Source: Thermotogota bacterium (lineage in GTDB: Bacteria; Thermotogota; Thermotogae; Petrotogales; Petrotogaceae). Taken from it: a stretch of DNA of 39,390 nucleotides. Under the pieces are notes generated by a model. That model searched no databases, had not been told where the DNA came from, and saw only the letters and a program-made list of their open reading frames with translations. Below, piece after piece: positions 8,722-16,762 of the stretch. A program made the position numbers and the translations under genes. Each line of letters starts with the position of its first letter. Within the stretch, counting starts at the first letter, position 1. The DNA lies in NCBI GenBank assembly GCA_029780115.1, contig JAKOZG010000012.1, positions 1 through 39,390 of the forward strand, in the 5' to 3' direction.

Positions 8722-9608
8722 CTATTATCACCAAAGTATTTGTTTAATTGAATTAAAACATCCATAATAGAAGGTGAGGCTTGAGACATTTTATTGCCGT
8801 CTACTGTGACTATTTTCCCATTTTTTATAGCCTTTACATTCTTTAACTGTGGGGCGTTTAATAACGTGTTTTTGGCTGTTTCATCGCCTTCAAAATAAGA
8901 ATCAACTATGATTATATCTGGATTTTGAGCAACTACAAATTCAGGTCCTATTTGAAAAAAACCGTTGTTGCCTGAATAAGGCGCGGCTAAATTTAATCCA
9001 CCTGCGTAGGCTATTAGTTCGTTTATGTAAGAACCTGTTCCAGCTGTCCACATTTCTCCTACGTTACTTTGTACCATTAAATACAGTACTGTTGGTTTTT
9101 TTGTCCATAAAAAGGCGTTTTTTGCTATTCCTAAAAACTGTTGCCTAAATTTACTAGAAAGTTCAACGGCCTTTTCCGGTTCACCTAAGATCGCACCTAC
9201 TAATGTAATAGTTTTGTATATATCGTTAAAGCTAACAGGATTGATAACGAAAGATTTGATATCATAGCGTTCCAGTCTTTCTACTTCGGGCTCTTGAAAA
9301 CCTCCACTTAACAACACTACGTCAGGATTTAAAAAGATGATTTTTTCGATGTTCAAAGGGAACATGTCACCTATTTTTTCGCTTTCAATGCTTGTATCCC
9401 AGTCTGTCACTCCAACAACTTTTTCTTCTAATCCTAAATACTTAATATAGTCAGACACTAAAGGTGCGGCACTTACCGCTCTTTGAACTTGAGAATCGAA
9501 CTTAACAAACCTTCCAAGATCGTCAACTAAAGCTAGCTGTGCTAAGGATACAACAGATAAAACAAATGAAAATAGCAATACTCCATACTTTTTGATACCT
9601 TTTTTCAT
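8718..9608 (-). CDS. btuF: Vitamin B12 binding protein (BtuF-like), periplasmic
   Basis: This is a type III periplasmic binding protein (helical-backbone, BtuF/FhuD/TroA-like). It has a signal peptide at about residues 1-23 (MKKGIKKYGVLLFSFVLSVVSLA) with no lipobox, so it is probably free or held by the signal anchor. The body starts 'LVDDLGRFVKFDSQVQRAVS', typical of the family, with a central 'NPDVVLLSGG' and a late 'NPDIIIVDSYF' strand. Length is 296 aa. AGGAGG (minus strand, 9617-9622) lies 8 bases before ATG and sits in a hairpin controlled by the cobalamin riboswitch. First gene of the btu operon. Confidence 0.86.
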   Translation of the reverse strand: MKKGIKKYGVLLFSFVLSVVSLAQLALVDDLGRFVKFDSQVQRAVSAAPLVSDYIKYLGLEEKVVGVTDWDTSIESEKIGDMFPLNIEKIIFLNPDVVLLSGGFQEPEVERLERYDIKSFVINPVSFNDIYKTITLVGAILGEPEKAVELSSKFRQQFLGIAKNAFLWTKKPTVLYLMVQSNVGEMWTAGTGSYINELIAYAGGLNLAAPYSGNNGFFQIGPEFVVAQNPDIIIVDSYFEGDETAKNTLLNAPQLKNVKAIKNGKIVTVDGNKMSQASPSIMDVLIQLNKYFGDNR

Positions 9609-9611
9609 AAT

Positions 9612-9641
9612 AATGGCCTCCTAAAATAGTATTACGCCATT
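9612..9641 (-). promoter_or_regulatory. Hairpin masking the btuF ribosome binding site
   Basis: On the minus strand AATGGC (9641-9636) can pair with GCCATT (9617-9612). This places the AGGAGG ribosome binding site (9622-9617) in the loop and at the base of the stem. A second perfect 11-bp hairpin (9653-9663 with 9671-9681) lies between it and the aptamer, but it is followed by AAAATTATTT rather than a T-run. Control of translation start by the riboswitch therefore seems more likely than transcription termination. Confidence 0.5.
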
Positions 9642-9686
9642 GAAATAATTTTTTCTATCTCTTTGGCGCGAAGAGATAGAACCTTT

Positions 9687-9831
9687 GATACTTATACAGG
9701 TCTCCCGACTTACGGATCTCTCTACTCCTTACGCCTTCCCAGGCTAAACCCAGTGGTCTTTGTAAGTTTCGTCCCCGATCACGGTGGCGCGACCGTAACG
9801 GCTTCTCACCGTTTTCCCTTATATAAGTATC
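9687..9831 (-). ncRNA. Cobalamin (AdoCbl) riboswitch aptamer
   Basis: Read on the minus strand, this 145-base segment shows the hallmarks of the cobalamin riboswitch. The B12 box 'AGTCGGGAGACCTG' lies at about 9710-9697, preceded by a core containing GCCACCGTGAT, CCACTGGG and GGGAAGGCG. The ends form a perfect 10-bp closing helix: 9687-9696 pairs with 9822-9831. It lies 80-220 bases upstream of the btuF-like start, and B12 binding should lower expression of the importer, as known for this class. It is oriented to act on the btu operon, not on spoVS, which starts on the other strand. Confidence 0.93.
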
Positions 9832-9866
9832 GTACTTATTGAATTATTTTGGGATACAACAATTAC

Positions 9867-9894
9867 ATTTTATCACATAATTACATTAATCCAA
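9867..9894 (-). promoter_or_regulatory. Promoter of the riboswitch-btuFCD transcript
   Basis: On the minus strand TTGGAT (9894-9889) and TAAAAT (9872-9867) are 16 bp apart, with TG at 9875-9874 making an extended -10. Transcription would start near 9860, about 30 bases before the aptamer. Confidence 0.55.
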
Positions 9895-9913
9895 ATAAAT
9901 TTTAATTAATTCT

Positions 9914-9941
9914 TTGACTTATTTGAAATTTATGGTAAAAT
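9914..9941 (+). promoter_or_regulatory. Promoter of spoVS
   Basis: TTGACT (9914-9919), a 16-bp spacer and TAAAAT (9936-9941), with TG at 9933-9934 (extended -10). It lies back-to-back with the btu promoter, about 20 bp away, and gives a leader of about 30 bases to the spoVS start. Confidence 0.65.
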
Positions 9942-9980
9942 ATAGTTAATAGCCTTACCAAAAAGGAGGAGAACTGAGAC

Positions 9981-10310
9981 ATGGAAGTACTAAAAGTTAG
10001 TCATACATCTGCACCTAACAAGGTTGCTGGAGCAATTGCGGGAGTTTTGTCAAAGACTGATGAGGTTGAGTTACAAGCTATTGGAGCTGGTGCTGTAAAT
10101 CAGGCTGTTAAGGCTATTGCCATTGCTAAAAGATTTGTCGAAGCAAAAGGCAAGGAAATCTACGTTATTCCTGGGTTTGTAGAAGTAGAGGTTGGTTCAG
10201 AAAAAAGGACAGGCATTAAGTTTAAAGTAGTTGCAAAATCAACAGGTCAAGAAAGTGAAGAGAAATCTGAAGAAGAAGCTGAAGCTAAGAATGTTAGTAG
10301 CGAACAATAG
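9981..10310 (+). CDS. spoVS: SpoVS family protein (Alba-like fold)
   Basis: This is a small protein of the stage V sporulation protein S family. The first 86 residues match the highly conserved family core (MEVLKVSHTSAPNKVAGAIAG..., '...IGAGAVNQAVKAIAIAKRF'). The last 20-25 residues form an acidic tail (ESEEKSEEEAEAKN...) not present in the Bacillus protein. SpoVS proteins have an Alba-like fold, suggesting nucleic-acid binding. In Bacillus they affect sporulation and septation, but they also occur in non-sporulating thermophiles, where the role is unknown. AAAGGAGGAGA lies 10 bases before ATG. The short gap to the next gene suggests a spoVS-small gene-DUF1385 operon. Confidence 0.93.
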   Translation: MEVLKVSHTSAPNKVAGAIAGVLSKTDEVELQAIGAGAVNQAVKAIAIAKRFVEAKGKEIYVIPGFVEVEVGSEKRTGIKFKVVAKSTGQESEEKSEEEAEAKNVSSEQ

Positions 10311-10337
10311 TGACGGAAAAGTGAAATTGGGACCATA

Positions 10338-10619
10338 ATGTCTGACTATGAGCAACTCCTTGAGGAAATTAGTACTGCTTGTATAAAGAATCAGGAGCTA
10401 CACGAAATAGTCCAAGCAATTGCGGCGATGGATAATTTGAAAAGATATGAATTACGCAAAAGTGCTTCCAAAGTTCTTAAAAAACAAAGTGGCATAGACA
10501 AGGAAGCATTGAAGTTTTATTTTTTTATAACTGAAGAAAATGTTGCAGAAGAGATTCTGAGGAGGATAAATAGTGTCAAAAGAGAAACCGAAAACAGTGG
10601 GTGGACAAGCAGTCATTGA
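10338..10619 (+). CDS. Small hypothetical protein, 93 aa
   Basis: I do not recognise a family. The product is mostly alpha-helical by composition, without signal or membrane segment; the N-terminal 40 residues (SDYEQLLEEISTACIKNQEL...) look like a short helical bundle. It starts 27 bases after spoVS with only a weak GGGA ribosome site. Its last 47 bases overlap the next gene in another frame, so translation is probably coupled. Position between spoVS and a DUF1385 gene, and codon use like the neighbours', argue that it is real. No function can be assigned. Confidence 0.65.
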   Translation: MSDYEQLLEEISTACIKNQELHEIVQAIAAMDNLKRYELRKSASKVLKKQSGIDKEALKFYFFITEENVAEEILRRINSVKRETENSGWTSSH

Positions 10620-11514
10620 AGGCGTAATGATGAAAGGGATAAATACAGTCGTTGCAGTTAAAAGAAACGACGGTAAAGTTGCTGTAAAGAAAATAAAAGA
10701 TGAATCGTGGGGAATTTGGGAAAAAATACCGTTTATAAGAGGAATTTTTGTTTTGATACATTCGATGATCATAGGGATGGGTGCCTTATCTTATTCTGCC
10801 CAAGTTTCTGGAGAAGACGAAGAAGAATTAACAACAAAGGACATGGTCTTTGCTATATTAATAGCTATTGTTATTGCAACTTTAGGATTTGGTGTTCTTC
10901 CAGTACTTGTTACTAAACCTTTTCATATCGAGTCAGAATTTTTGTTTGCTCTTATAGAAGGGATCATTAGAGCTTTTCTTGTTTTGGCTTATATATGGGC
11001 AATCTCTTTTATGAAAGATATCAAAAGGGTTTTTCAGTATCATGGCGCCGAACATAAAAGCGTTTATGCTTACGAAAACAACGAACCTTTAGATGTTTCA
11101 CATGCAAGAAAGTACACAACACTTCATCCAAGATGTGGCACAAGCTTTCTAATAATCACAGTTTTTGCTTCAGTTATTGTGTTTGCAATCTCGGGAGGGC
11201 TTGGATGGAATTCTACGTTAGAAAAAGTTATTTCAAGAATCGTACTGTTACCTGTTGTTGCAGGAGTAGCTTATGAATTTCAAAGGTTTACAGCAAAAAT
11301 CATCGATACAAAGGTTGGTAAAATCCTTGCATACCCTGGTTTAATGCTTCAGAAACTCACCACCAAAGAACCCGACGATGAACAATTAAAGATAGCTTTA
11401 ATTTCATTACATTATGCCTTAGATGAGAAATTTGAAGGCGAAATAGTTTTAGATTTAGAGACAAATACTATTACTCCTGTCCCCGCCGTTGCTGGCACAT
11501 CCCTAACAAAATAG
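10573..11514 (+). CDS. DUF1385 (YqhQ-like) membrane protein
   Basis: This is an integral membrane protein of the DUF1385/YqhQ family. The family signatures are all visible: 'VGGQAVIEGVMMKG' at the N-terminus, 'YHGAEHKSVYAYE' near residue 155 and 'LHPRCGTSFLIIT' near residue 184. Hydrophobic helices lie near 54-75, 90-113, 122-146, 192-210 and 215-235. Length (313 aa) is normal. The conserved His/Glu/Cys residues suggest metal binding, but the function is not known to me. The GTG start at 10573 has a strong GAGGAGG site just upstream, inside the previous gene. In other bacteria this family often sits beside rho, prmC and prfA; here rho follows 600 bp downstream. Confidence 0.88.
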   Translation: MSKEKPKTVGGQAVIEGVMMKGINTVVAVKRNDGKVAVKKIKDESWGIWEKIPFIRGIFVLIHSMIIGMGALSYSAQVSGEDEEELTTKDMVFAILIAIVIATLGFGVLPVLVTKPFHIESEFLFALIEGIIRAFLVLAYIWAISFMKDIKRVFQYHGAEHKSVYAYENNEPLDVSHARKYTTLHPRCGTSFLIITVFASVIVFAISGGLGWNSTLEKVISRIVLLPVVAGVAYEFQRFTAKIIDTKVGKILAYPGLMLQKLTTKEPDDEQLKIALISLHYALDEKFEGEIVLDLETNTITPVPAVAGTSLTK

Positions 11515-12114
11515 AGCTTCATCTTTTTTAGCATATTCGTTATTATCATAAAAACTAGTTTATCATATGCATAATTTCTTCTAGTTTCTTGCTTTTTTAT
11601 CTTTTATGTTTTATTTTCTTAATATTATTAACGTTATTAAAATCACTACTCAAGACAGATAAGTTTAAATCTATGAATTTGTTCTATTCAGCAAGTAGAA
11701 GCTACTTGCCATTATTCTGGTGTGAGCTCGGTTCTTTTGAATTAACATTATGCTAATTCTCATAATCCTCTCTTATAACATGGAAATCATGAAAAGTGAC
11801 AATTTTAAAAAATAAACTTTTGAATTTATAGGGTTACATTTTAACGGGCAGAGGTAAGCAATTTTCCTTAATGAGGGAGACCCCCAGGTTGTACTCCCCC
11901 ACGTCTAAAATATAATTTGATTTTATTTAGGTTATAGGTTAGCGTCTCTTCCCTCTCTTGATAAGAGAACCTAAAAACTGTAGAGAAGCTTTACACGAGA
12001 ATCTCAGGATGAGGAAACAATTTTTCAAAATACTAAATCTTAAACCTTTATAAAATTTACGTTTTAGAATTTCAAAAGCGAGTAAAAAAGAAAGAATTAA
12101 GGAGGTTAACTAGA
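11515..12114 (+). other. Long untranslated region before rho, 600 bp
   Basis: No plausible coding frame is seen on either strand. Several local structures stand out. A perfect hairpin GCAAGTAG-AAG-CTACTTGC lies at 11691-11709. A G/C-rich patch at about 11870-11905 allows GGGAG to pair with CTCCC. At about 11936-11975 AGGTT and AACCT flank a CTCTT-GAT-AAGAG hairpin. None is followed by a T-run, so they are not clear terminators. In many bacteria rho controls itself through termination in a long leader, so this may be such a leader, but no promoter could be placed with confidence. Confidence 0.4.
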
Positions 12115-13440
12115 ATGGACGAAGCAGATAGCAATTTAGTTTCTAAAAAACAAACTAAAGATAACATACAAGCAGTTGAAATTGATATGGCAAAATTAAA
12201 TGAGATGTCTAGGAAAGGACTTTATGACCTAGCAAGAAAATTTGAAATCGCAAATTATTCTAAAATGACAACAAATGAATTGAAATTTGCAATCTTAAGA
12301 AAGCAAACAGAGTCTATTGGCTATTTCTTTTACGAAGGAATACTTGAAATCCTTCCAGATGGATATGGTTTTTTAAGAAGCATTGATAATTCATTATTAC
12401 CAGGATCTGATGACGTTTATGTTTCTCAGTCTCAGATTAAAAAATTTAATCTTTTTACCGGTGACATTGTAGCCGGTCAAGTAAGACCTCCAAAGGAAGG
12501 AGAAAGATTTTTTGCACTACTTAGAATTGAAGCTATAAATTCTTTACCACCCGAAAATGCCAGGGACAGAGTATCTTTTGAAAATCTTACCCCTGAGTAT
12601 CCTACTGAAAGAATGATTCTCGAACACAAAAACTGTCCTATTAGTTCTCGAATAATTGATTTATTCTCTCCAGTTGGTTTTGGTCAAAGAGGTCTTATAG
12701 TAGCTCCTCCAAAAGCTGGGAAAACAACCTTGCTTAAAGATATTGCTAATTCTATTGCAAAAAATTATCCCGAAACTCGAAGATACATACTCTTGATCGA
12801 TGAAAGACCAGAAGAAGTAACAGACATCCGAGACACGGTTGATGCTCATGTAATTGCTGCGCCATTTGATATGGATCCACAAAACCAAATTAAAATTACT
12901 GAAATGGCTTTGGATCATTTTAAAAGACTTGTGGAATTTGGTCATGACGTTGTTGTATTAATCGATAGTTTAACTAGATTTGCAAGAGAGTACAATTTAT
13001 ATGTACCTTCAAGTGGTAAATTGTTGAGTGGAGGGCTAGACCCTGCTGCTATAATCTTTCCCAAAAAATTCTTCGGTGCAGCAAGAAAAATAAGAGAAGG
13101 CGGAAGTTTAACCATGATAGCAACTGCATTAGTAGAAACAGGTTCTAAAATGGACGAGGTTATTTTCGAAGAATTTAAAGGAACTGGTAATATGGAGCTT
13201 GTTCTTTCCAGGGAATTAGCCAATGAAAGAATCTTTCCTGCTATTAATTTAAAATTGTCAGGTACTAGGAAAGAAGAACTATTATATTCCAAAACTGAGC
13301 TCAATAACGTCATTATTTTGCGAAAGTTTATTAATGACATGTCACCAAAAGAAGCTATAGAATTTGTTTTAAGTTTAATGAGAAAATTTAAAACAAATGA
13401 GGATCTTATGGCTTCTATAGAAAAGCAAAAAGTTATTTAA
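12115..13440 (+). CDS. rho: Transcription termination factor Rho
   Basis: Rho is a hexameric RNA-dependent ATPase that ends transcription. An N-terminal helical domain (about residues 25-65: 'LNEMSRKGLYDLARKFEIANYSKMT...') is followed by the OB-fold RNA-binding domain (about 70-145, 'GILEILPDGYGFLR'). The RecA-like ATPase domain has Walker A 'APPKAGKTTLL' near 197-207, Walker B 'VVVLIDSLTRFAREYN' and 'GGLDPAAIIFPKKFFGAARKIREGGSLTMIATALVETGS'-type Q- and R-loop segments. A 25-residue Lys/Asn-rich extension precedes the first domain. AAGGAGGT lies just before ATG. Length (441 aa) is typical. Confidence 0.97.
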   Translation: MDEADSNLVSKKQTKDNIQAVEIDMAKLNEMSRKGLYDLARKFEIANYSKMTTNELKFAILRKQTESIGYFFYEGILEILPDGYGFLRSIDNSLLPGSDDVYVSQSQIKKFNLFTGDIVAGQVRPPKEGERFFALLRIEAINSLPPENARDRVSFENLTPEYPTERMILEHKNCPISSRIIDLFSPVGFGQRGLIVAPPKAGKTTLLKDIANSIAKNYPETRRYILLIDERPEEVTDIRDTVDAHVIAAPFDMDPQNQIKITEMALDHFKRLVEFGHDVVVLIDSLTRFAREYNLYVPSSGKLLSGGLDPAAIIFPKKFFGAARKIREGGSLTMIATALVETGSKMDEVIFEEFKGTGNMELVLSRELANERIFPAINLKLSGTRKEELLYSKTELNNVIILRKFINDMSPKEAIEFVLSLMRKFKTNEDLMASIEKQKVI

Positions 13441-13443
13441 CTA

Positions 13444-13452
13444 TGTTATAAT
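13444..13452 (+). promoter_or_regulatory. Extended -10 promoter directly before the hydrolase start
   Basis: TG (13444-13445), one base, then TATAAT (13447-13452) ends only 6 bases before the hydrolase ATG (13459). Transcription would begin at or next to the start codon, giving a leaderless message; no ribosome binding site is present. No clear -35 is seen in the end of rho. Confidence 0.45.
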
Positions 13453-13458
13453 AAAAAT

Positions 13459-14220
13459 ATGAGAATATATAATAGATATTTCCTTTCAAATAAATCTCTT
13501 GAAAATGAACTACCAAAATTCTATATTGTCCATGGATTAGGGGAATATTCTGGCAGGTATGAAAAATTCATTAAAACCTTTATGGATTTGGGGTTTGATG
13601 TATATATATTCGACTTGCCGGGTCATGGTTATTCCTCAGGGAAAAAAGGAGATATAGGAAATTTCTACGAAATCTATTACTTTTTAGACAATTATGTACA
13701 AGATGATTATATTTTATTTGGTCATTCCTTGGGGGGGTTAATATCCACAAGATTTGTTGAAATCACAGAAAATAAACCAAAAAAACTTGTGTTATCTTCC
13801 CCCGCTTTAGGTGATATCAGTCAAATGAAAGGGCTTCTAACCTTACTCTCCATCTTTCCCAAGCTTTCTTTTTCAAATAGAATAGATCCATATGATTTAT
13901 CAACAAACAGAAACACTTGTGAAGAATATCAAAGGGATCCACTTGTTCATGATAAGATAACTGTAGAATCTGCGCTTGGTATGTTTGCAGAGGCGGAACT
14001 CGCTTTAAAAGATATCAATAAGATTGACGTTCCAACATTATTATTATATGGAACTGAAGATAAAGTAGTAAACATAGAAGAATACAAAAAGATAGACAAC
14101 CCAAGTATTAGACATGTTGCTTTTCAAAAAGGAAAACATGAGTTATTTGAGTGTATTTACAATAAAAATAGATTTATAGAAGAAATTAAGAAATTTGTAT
14201 TTTCAGATTATTATAAATAA
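13459..14220 (+). CDS. Alpha/beta hydrolase, monoacylglycerol lipase/lysophospholipase-like
   Basis: This is a cytosolic serine hydrolase of the Hydrolase_4 (monoacylglycerol lipase-like) family. It has the opening 'FYIVHGLGEYSGRYEKFIKTF' with oxyanion-hole HG, the 'FDLPGHGYSSG' segment near 50-60, and the nucleophile elbow 'GHSLGGL' near residue 95. The Asp of the triad is likely in 'LLLYGTEDKVVNIEEY' and the His in 'GKHELFE' near the C-terminus. Length (253 aa) fits. Likely substrates are mono- or lysoacyl lipids, but esters in general are possible. It starts 18 bases after rho with no ribosome site and a TATAAT box six bases upstream, suggesting its own leaderless transcript. Confidence 0.83.
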   Translation: MRIYNRYFLSNKSLENELPKFYIVHGLGEYSGRYEKFIKTFMDLGFDVYIFDLPGHGYSSGKKGDIGNFYEIYYFLDNYVQDDYILFGHSLGGLISTRFVEITENKPKKLVLSSPALGDISQMKGLLTLLSIFPKLSFSNRIDPYDLSTNRNTCEEYQRDPLVHDKITVESALGMFAEAELALKDINKIDVPTLLLYGTEDKVVNIEEYKKIDNPSIRHVAFQKGKHELFECIYNKNRFIEEIKKFVFSDYYK

Positions 14221-14613
14221 ATGAAAATTGAAACACAGCCTAATTTCATATTGAATCGTTTGATCTTAGCTTATGTAACATACCTTTGAATTCAACAACT
14301 TTAACGGTTCTCCAATTCTTCATCTTTTTTTCAAAGACTTCGATGAAGTCGTGTAGACAAATAATTTTTTACATCCCAATTATAAGGGCAACACTCAATA
14401 GTGACAGTTCCAAGTTAAACGGTTTCTAGAAGTAACAAACTAAATTGCTTTTAATAGAGGGATAGAGGATAGTAGATTATTATTTTTTTCTTCTTAAAGT
14501 TTGAAATTAAAAGTGATTTCGACTAAATAGGTATTAAAATTGAGGAGGCATATTTTAAAACTCACTATTTTCAATTGCTTATTTGACGATAAACAGGAGG
14601 GAATATCTATCAT
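14221..14613 (+). other. Intergenic region before pyrE, 393 bp
   Basis: No plausible gene is seen. A short hairpin GACTTC-GAT-GAAGTC (about 14336-14350) lies 120 bases past the hydrolase stop, with ATTTTTT some 18 bases later; it is a poor terminator candidate. Two AGGAGG-like sites occur (about 14542 and 14596); only the second fits the pyrE start, and no open frame follows the first. I could not identify a pyrimidine-control attenuator. Confidence 0.4.
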
Positions 14614-15216
14614 ATGAAAGAAAACGAAAAGGATGAATGCAAAGAATCAGAGATTATAGATATACTAAAAGAAACAGGAGCTTTTTTACAGGGACATTTT
14701 TTGCTATCTTCTGGGCTACATTCTGATACATATATACAATGTGCAAAGGTTTTACAGTTTCCAAAGTATGGTGAATTATTCGGCAAACTTATTGCCCAGC
14801 AAATCAGTTCAAAAGTTGATCTAGTTGTATCTCCAGCTTTAGGAGGAATACTAATTGGATATGAAGTAGCAAGAGCTTTGAATATTCCTTTTCTTTTTAC
14901 CGAAAGGTCGGAAAGTGGAGAAATGGTTCTTAGAAGGGGGCAAAGAATAGAAAAAGGATCGAGAGTCGTAATAGTTGAAGATGTTATTACTACTGGAAAA
15001 TCTTCTCTAGAAGTTGCGAAGGTAGTAGATGAATCACAAGGAATAATTTCTGCTTTTGCCTGCATAGTTAATAGATCTGAAAAAACAAGTCTTCTCGATT
15101 GTAAAATAATCTCGTTAGTAAACATTAAAACTAATGTATATACACCTGAAGCATGTCCTTTATGTAAAAAAGGGCATGAACTAGTAAAACCTGGAAGTAG
15201 GAAAAGTAGCAATTAA
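14614..15216 (+). CDS. pyrE: Orotate phosphoribosyltransferase
   Basis: This enzyme joins orotate to PRPP to make orotidine 5'-phosphate, step five of pyrimidine synthesis. The PRPP-binding signature 'VVIVEDVITTGKS' is at residues 118-130 and the flexible catalytic loop around 'RRGQRIEKGS' at 107-116. The early 'GHFLLSSGLHSDTYIQCAKV' segment is characteristic. The C-terminal 'CPLCKKGHELVKPGSRK' places it in the subgroup common in thermophiles and firmicutes. It begins at ATG 14614 after CAGGAGGGA. It stands alone, away from other pyr genes in the window. A full-length open frame on the opposite strand is a shadow. Confidence 0.95.
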   Translation: MKENEKDECKESEIIDILKETGAFLQGHFLLSSGLHSDTYIQCAKVLQFPKYGELFGKLIAQQISSKVDLVVSPALGGILIGYEVARALNIPFLFTERSESGEMVLRRGQRIEKGSRVVIVEDVITTGKSSLEVAKVVDESQGIISAFACIVNRSEKTSLLDCKIISLVNIKTNVYTPEACPLCKKGHELVKPGSRKSSN

Positions 15217-15342
15217 AGACATAAATGTTCGTGGGTTCAGGGCACAGCCCAATTCCCTTCTAACCTTTAAACTTTCTTTTTAAGTTTTTTTTAAGAAGTG
15301 ATTATATAATTTTATTAGAATAAAATTAACGGAGGTGTTAAA

Positions 15343-16704
15343 ATGAAAAGAACTATTACTGTAGTATTTATGGCTTTGCTTGTTTCTTTAACGTCTTTTG
15401 CAGCAGTAAATCTTGATTATGAAAGTCCTATAGTCAATGTAGTTGAAATTGCTGCCCCTGGAGTTGTAAATATTGAAGTAACTCGAGCAAGTGCTGTTAA
15501 AATTGATCCATTCACCCAATATTTTTTTGAAAGATTTTTTGGTTTAAAAATTCCCGAATATCAAACAAAAGGCTTAGGTTCAGGGTTTATTTTCCATGAA
15601 GATGGTTATGTACTAACGAATTACCACGTAGTTGAAAAAGCCAAACAAATTACCGTTACTTTATCAAATGGAAAAAAGTATGATGCAGAACTGATCGGAG
15701 GAGATGAAGATCTTGATCTAGCTATAATAAAACTAAACACAAATGAAAAAATGCATGTTCTAGAGTTAGGAGATTCCGATAAAGTCAAAATAGGAGAATG
15801 GGTTATTGCTATCGGAAATCCCTTAGGGCTTCAAAATACCGTAACTGTTGGTGTCATAAGTGCAACCAATAGAACCATTACAAAACCTGAAGGAACTGGT
15901 AGCTACTATGGACTTTTACAAACGGACGCCTCCATCAATCCTGGAAATAGTGGTGGTCCGCTTTTGAACATTCATGGAGAGGTTATAGGAATAAACACTG
16001 CTATAGCGGTTGATCCACAGTTAGGAAACGTTAATATAGGTTTTGCTATTCCTATCAATGTGGCAAAAAGGTTTGCTCTTTCTGTAATGGAATTGGGAAC
16101 CTTTCAGAGAGGATACCTAGGAGTTCGTATTCAAGATATAACAGAAGATCTCAAAAAATCATTGGGTTTAAAAGTAGATTACGGAGCGTATGTGGTTCAT
16201 GTAGAGCCAGGAAGTGCCGCTGAAAAAAGCGGTATCCAACCACAAGACGTAATCATAGAATTTGATGGAAATAAAATCGAAAGTTCAAACGATCTCTCCT
16301 CTTTAGTCGCAACTTATCCAGCGGGAGCTGAAGTTGAAGTTGTTGTTGATCGATTTGGAGAAAGATTAACTTTTAAAATTAAGCTTGAGGGTCAACTGGT
16401 GGTAAAATCCCAAGAATATTTTGGTATAAGGGTTCGAAACATAACAGAGGAAGATAGAAAAACTTATAACATTAAGAAAGACCTTCAAGGTGTTATTGTA
16501 GAAGAAATAGTCGATAATAAGTATGTTTTAGGTTTAAAAGTTGGAGATGTAATAACTGAAGTTGCCGTTAATGGAGTTTATCATGATATAAAAAATGTAG
16601 ATGATTGGGAAAAGATAGCTTCTTCAGTAGAAAAGAATAGCTACGTGGCTCTAATTGTCTACAGAAGCAATGTAAGGTATGTAATTCAGTTTTTTTATCG
16701 ATAA
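15343..16704 (+). CDS. Periplasmic serine protease, DegP/HtrA family
   Basis: This is an envelope quality-control protease. It has a signal peptide (residues 1-20, MKRTITVVFMALLVSLTSFA) and a trypsin-like domain with the full triad: His95 in 'LTNYHVVEKA', Asp125 in 'DEDLDLAIIK' and Ser203 in 'NPGNSGGPLLN'. Two PDZ domains follow (about residues 255-345, containing 'GYLGVRIQDIT', and about 365-450, containing 'YFGIRVRNITEED'). Two PDZ domains make it DegP/DegQ-like; length 453 aa fits. ACGGAGGTG precedes the ATG at 15343. A TATAAT-like sequence lies 35-40 bases upstream of the start but without a good -35. A strong hairpin terminator follows directly. Confidence 0.94.
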   Translation: MKRTITVVFMALLVSLTSFAAVNLDYESPIVNVVEIAAPGVVNIEVTRASAVKIDPFTQYFFERFFGLKIPEYQTKGLGSGFIFHEDGYVLTNYHVVEKAKQITVTLSNGKKYDAELIGGDEDLDLAIIKLNTNEKMHVLELGDSDKVKIGEWVIAIGNPLGLQNTVTVGVISATNRTITKPEGTGSYYGLLQTDASINPGNSGGPLLNIHGEVIGINTAIAVDPQLGNVNIGFAIPINVAKRFALSVMELGTFQRGYLGVRIQDITEDLKKSLGLKVDYGAYVVHVEPGSAAEKSGIQPQDVIIEFDGNKIESSNDLSSLVATYPAGAEVEVVVDRFGERLTFKIKLEGQLVVKSQEYFGIRVRNITEEDRKTYNIKKDLQGVIVEEIVDNKYVLGLKVGDVITEVAVNGVYHDIKNVDDWEKIASSVEKNSYVALIVYRSNVRYVIQFFYR

Positions 16705-16721
16705 AGATAGTAATACCCCAT

Positions 16722-16762
16722 AACCCGGGTATCACGTTAAATACCCGGGTTCTTATTTTTTA
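16722..16762 (+). terminator. Intrinsic terminator of the htrA-type gene
   Basis: Perfect 10-bp stem AACCCGGGTA (16722-16731) and TACCCGGGTT (16742-16751), followed on the plus strand by CTTATTTTTTAG. It lies 18 bases after the protease stop, between convergent genes; on the minus strand it lacks a T-run. Confidence 0.85.

Noticed and set aside
9653-9681. 11-bp perfect hairpin after the riboswitch, as an intrinsic terminator
   Set aside because: The base is followed by AAAATTATTT on the minus strand, not a T-run; kept as part of the expression platform only.
14610-15212. 200-codon open frame on the minus strand opposite pyrE
   Set aside because: It mirrors pyrE exactly; the plus-strand frame has the PRPP motif and a ribosome site, the minus frame has neither.
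15225-15270. GGGTTCAG...GGGCACAGCCC, resembling part of a tRNA
   Set aside because: No cloverleaf can be built around it; only a 4-bp hairpin.
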